Assembly: GCF_020622065.1 (NCBI RefSeq)
Contig: NZ_JAHRYQ010000002.1
Coordinates: forward strand, 989,905 to 1,053,904
Reading direction: 5' to 3'
DNA length: 64,000 nucleotides
Origin: Geothrix sp.
Lineage (GTDB): Bacteria; Acidobacteriota; Holophagae; Holophagales; Holophagaceae
This document shows, piece by piece, positions 62,879 through 64,000 of the stretch (positions within the stretch are counted from its first letter, which is position 1; every line of letters begins with the position of its first letter). A model generated the notes under the pieces. The model did not search any database and had not been told where the DNA came from. It saw nothing but the letters and a program-made list of their open reading frames with translations. The translations under genes and the position numbers were made by a program.

Positions 62879-64000
62879 TCAGACGGTGGCAGGGACGCGG
62901 GCCAGGATTTCGACGAGGCTCTCGATCATCCGGCGGGTGTGGAGTTCGGTGGCGCACCAGAGGATGCAGCCTTCGTATTCGGGGTAGAAGCGGCCCAGGT
63001 CCAGGCCCGGCAGCAGGCTCTCCGCGAGGCAGGCCTCCTGCAGCGCCGCCATGTCGCCCCGGTAGCGCAGCACGAACTCGTTGAAGAAGGGCGGGTCATC
63101 GACCGGCTCCATGTCCGGCAGCTCCAGCAGGCGCTGGCGCAGGTACTGGGCCTTGGCGGCGTTCTGCTCCGCCAGGCCGCGCAGGCCCTGCGGGCCCGCC
63201 AGCTGGAGGAAGATGTTGGCGCGCAGAGCCACGAGCCCCTGGTTCGAGCAGATGTTGCTGGTGGCCTTGTCGCGGCGGATGTGCTGCTCGCGGGCCGTCA
63301 GCGTGAGCACATAGCCCGTGCGGCCTTCCAGATCCTTGGTCTGGCCCACCACGCGGCCCGGGATCTCGCGCTTGTGGGCGTCCTTCACCGCGAGGAAGCC
63401 CAGGAAGGGTCCGCCGAAGGTGGGCTTGTTGCCGAAGGACATGGCCTCGCCGCAGGCCATGTCGGCGCCGGCCTTGCCGGGGGCCTCCAGCCAGCCGAAG
63501 GCGAAAGCCTCCTGGGTGACGCTCACCAGCAGGGCGCCGGCGGCGTGGACGGGGCCGGCCAGGGCCGTCAGATCCTCCACCGCGCCCAGGAAGTTGGGGT
63601 AGCCCACCATCACGGCGGCCACATCGCCATTCAGCTTCGCCTGCAGGTCGGCCAGGTCGGTGACGCCGTTCTTGAGCCCCACCTCCACCAGCTGGAGGTC
63701 GTCATGGGGCGCGAAATTGGTCTTGAGCACCTCGCGGTAGAGCGGGTGCAGGCCGCGGCTCACCAGGACGGTGTTGCGCTTCTTCGCCACGCGGACGGCC
63801 ATGAGGGCCGTCTCCACGCAGGCCGTGCCGCCGTCGTAGAGGCTGGCGTTCGTCACATCCAGGCCGGTGAGGTCGCAGATGAGGGTCTGGTATTCGAAGA
63901 TGTGCTGGAGCGTGCCTTGGCTGATCTCCGGCTGGTAGGGCGTGTAGGCCGTGAACCATTCCTGGCGGCTCACCATGGCGTCGATGGCTGAGGGCACGAA
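62879..64000 (-). CDS. gcvPA: Glycine dehydrogenase (decarboxylating) subunit 1 (N-terminus outside window)
   Basis: 373 visible residues of the companion P-protein subunit: SRQEWFTAYTPYQPEISQGT, YQTLICDLTGLDVTNASLYDGG split across the conserved ASLYDG, TSNICSNQGLVALRANIF split as NICSNQGL, and the C-terminal LPGLDLGRFYPEY. Family length (about 445) implies some 70 residues lie right of the window. It precedes gcvPB by 10 bases. Confidence 0.95.
   Translation of the reverse strand, partial: FVPSAIDAMVSRQEWFTAYTPYQPEISQGTLQHIFEYQTLICDLTGLDVTNASLYDGGTACVETALMAVRVAKKRNTVLVSRGLHPLYREVLKTNFAPHDDLQLVEVGLKNGVTDLADLQAKLNGDVAAVMVGYPNFLGAVEDLTALAGPVHAAGALLVSVTQEAFAFGWLEAPGKAGADMACGEAMSFGNKPTFGGPFLGFLAVKDAHKREIPGRVVGQTKDLEGRTGYVLTLTAREQHIRRDKATSNICSNQGLVALRANIFLQLAGPQGLRGLAEQNAAKAQYLRQRLLELPDMEPVDDPPFFNEFVLRYRGDMAALQEACLAESLLPGLDLGRFYPEYEGCILWCATELHTRRMIESLVEILARVPATV

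Overview
The window is a high-G+C, gene-dense stretch of a Gram-negative bacterial chromosome. It has outer-membrane barrels, lipoproteins and a Kdp/Mod/tmRNA complement. The gene mix (archaeal-type GAPDH, M2 angiotensin-converting-enzyme-like peptidase, several S41 peptidases, Kdp operon with its own outer-membrane barrel, glycine cleavage P protein in two subunits) suggests Acidobacteriota, perhaps class Holophagae. That placement is from family recall, not from a computed comparison.

Left third (1-15 kb): a truncated mitochondrial-type aconitase; a two-gene carbohydrate unit (GT4-type glycosyltransferase with an extra C-terminal domain, plus a GH130 glycosidase/phosphorylase); a BlaI repressor and M56 metalloprotease pair behind a double operator; a DinG/XPD-type helicase and rlmH; a lipoprotein; a Glu/Leu-type dehydrogenase; an archaeal-type GAPDH; a YcxB-like membrane protein with a 3-methyladenine glycosylase; and a small tautomerase.

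Inserted zone (15.3-16.8 kb): ssrA (tmRNA, tag ANDNFELALAA), followed by a 30-bp perfect inverted repeat that copies the tmRNA 3' end, a cluster of transposon-end-like repeats, and then an AT-richer ester cyclase gene flanked by integron attC-like sites. This looks like a stray integron cassette beside a classical integration target.

Middle (16.8-34.6 kb): a minus-strand unit for high-affinity potassium uptake (outer-membrane barrel, unknown 59-aa membrane ORF, kdpF-A-B-C-D-E); a frameshifted flavin reductase; small redox/envelope genes; and a plus-strand series of envelope or stress-type small genes (two small lipoproteins, a two-helix membrane protein, an Omp85-like barrel, a disordered protein, a coiled coil, PRC-barrel, YtxH) ending in an HD-GYP response regulator.

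Right part (34.8-64 kb): NADP-type gdhA; a 1004-aa ATP-grasp (PEP/pyruvate-binding) protein fused to receiver-like domains; gmk; an S41 protease; an acyl-CoA dehydrogenase; an S9 peptidase. A minus-strand operon follows (M2 peptidase, hslO, acyltransferase, queC, queF, folK), then two overlapping histidine-kinase genes. Divergent from those are a ModE-type regulator and modABC with a clear ModE box. Next come two S41 peptidases and a TolB-like lipoprotein divergent from an Lrp/AsnC regulator, sharing a 36-bp operator-like motif. The window ends with an aspartic protease and gcvPB/gcvPA (the last truncated). Most genes sit in short operons with 4-bp ATGA/GTGA overlaps, and several perfect hairpins separate units.
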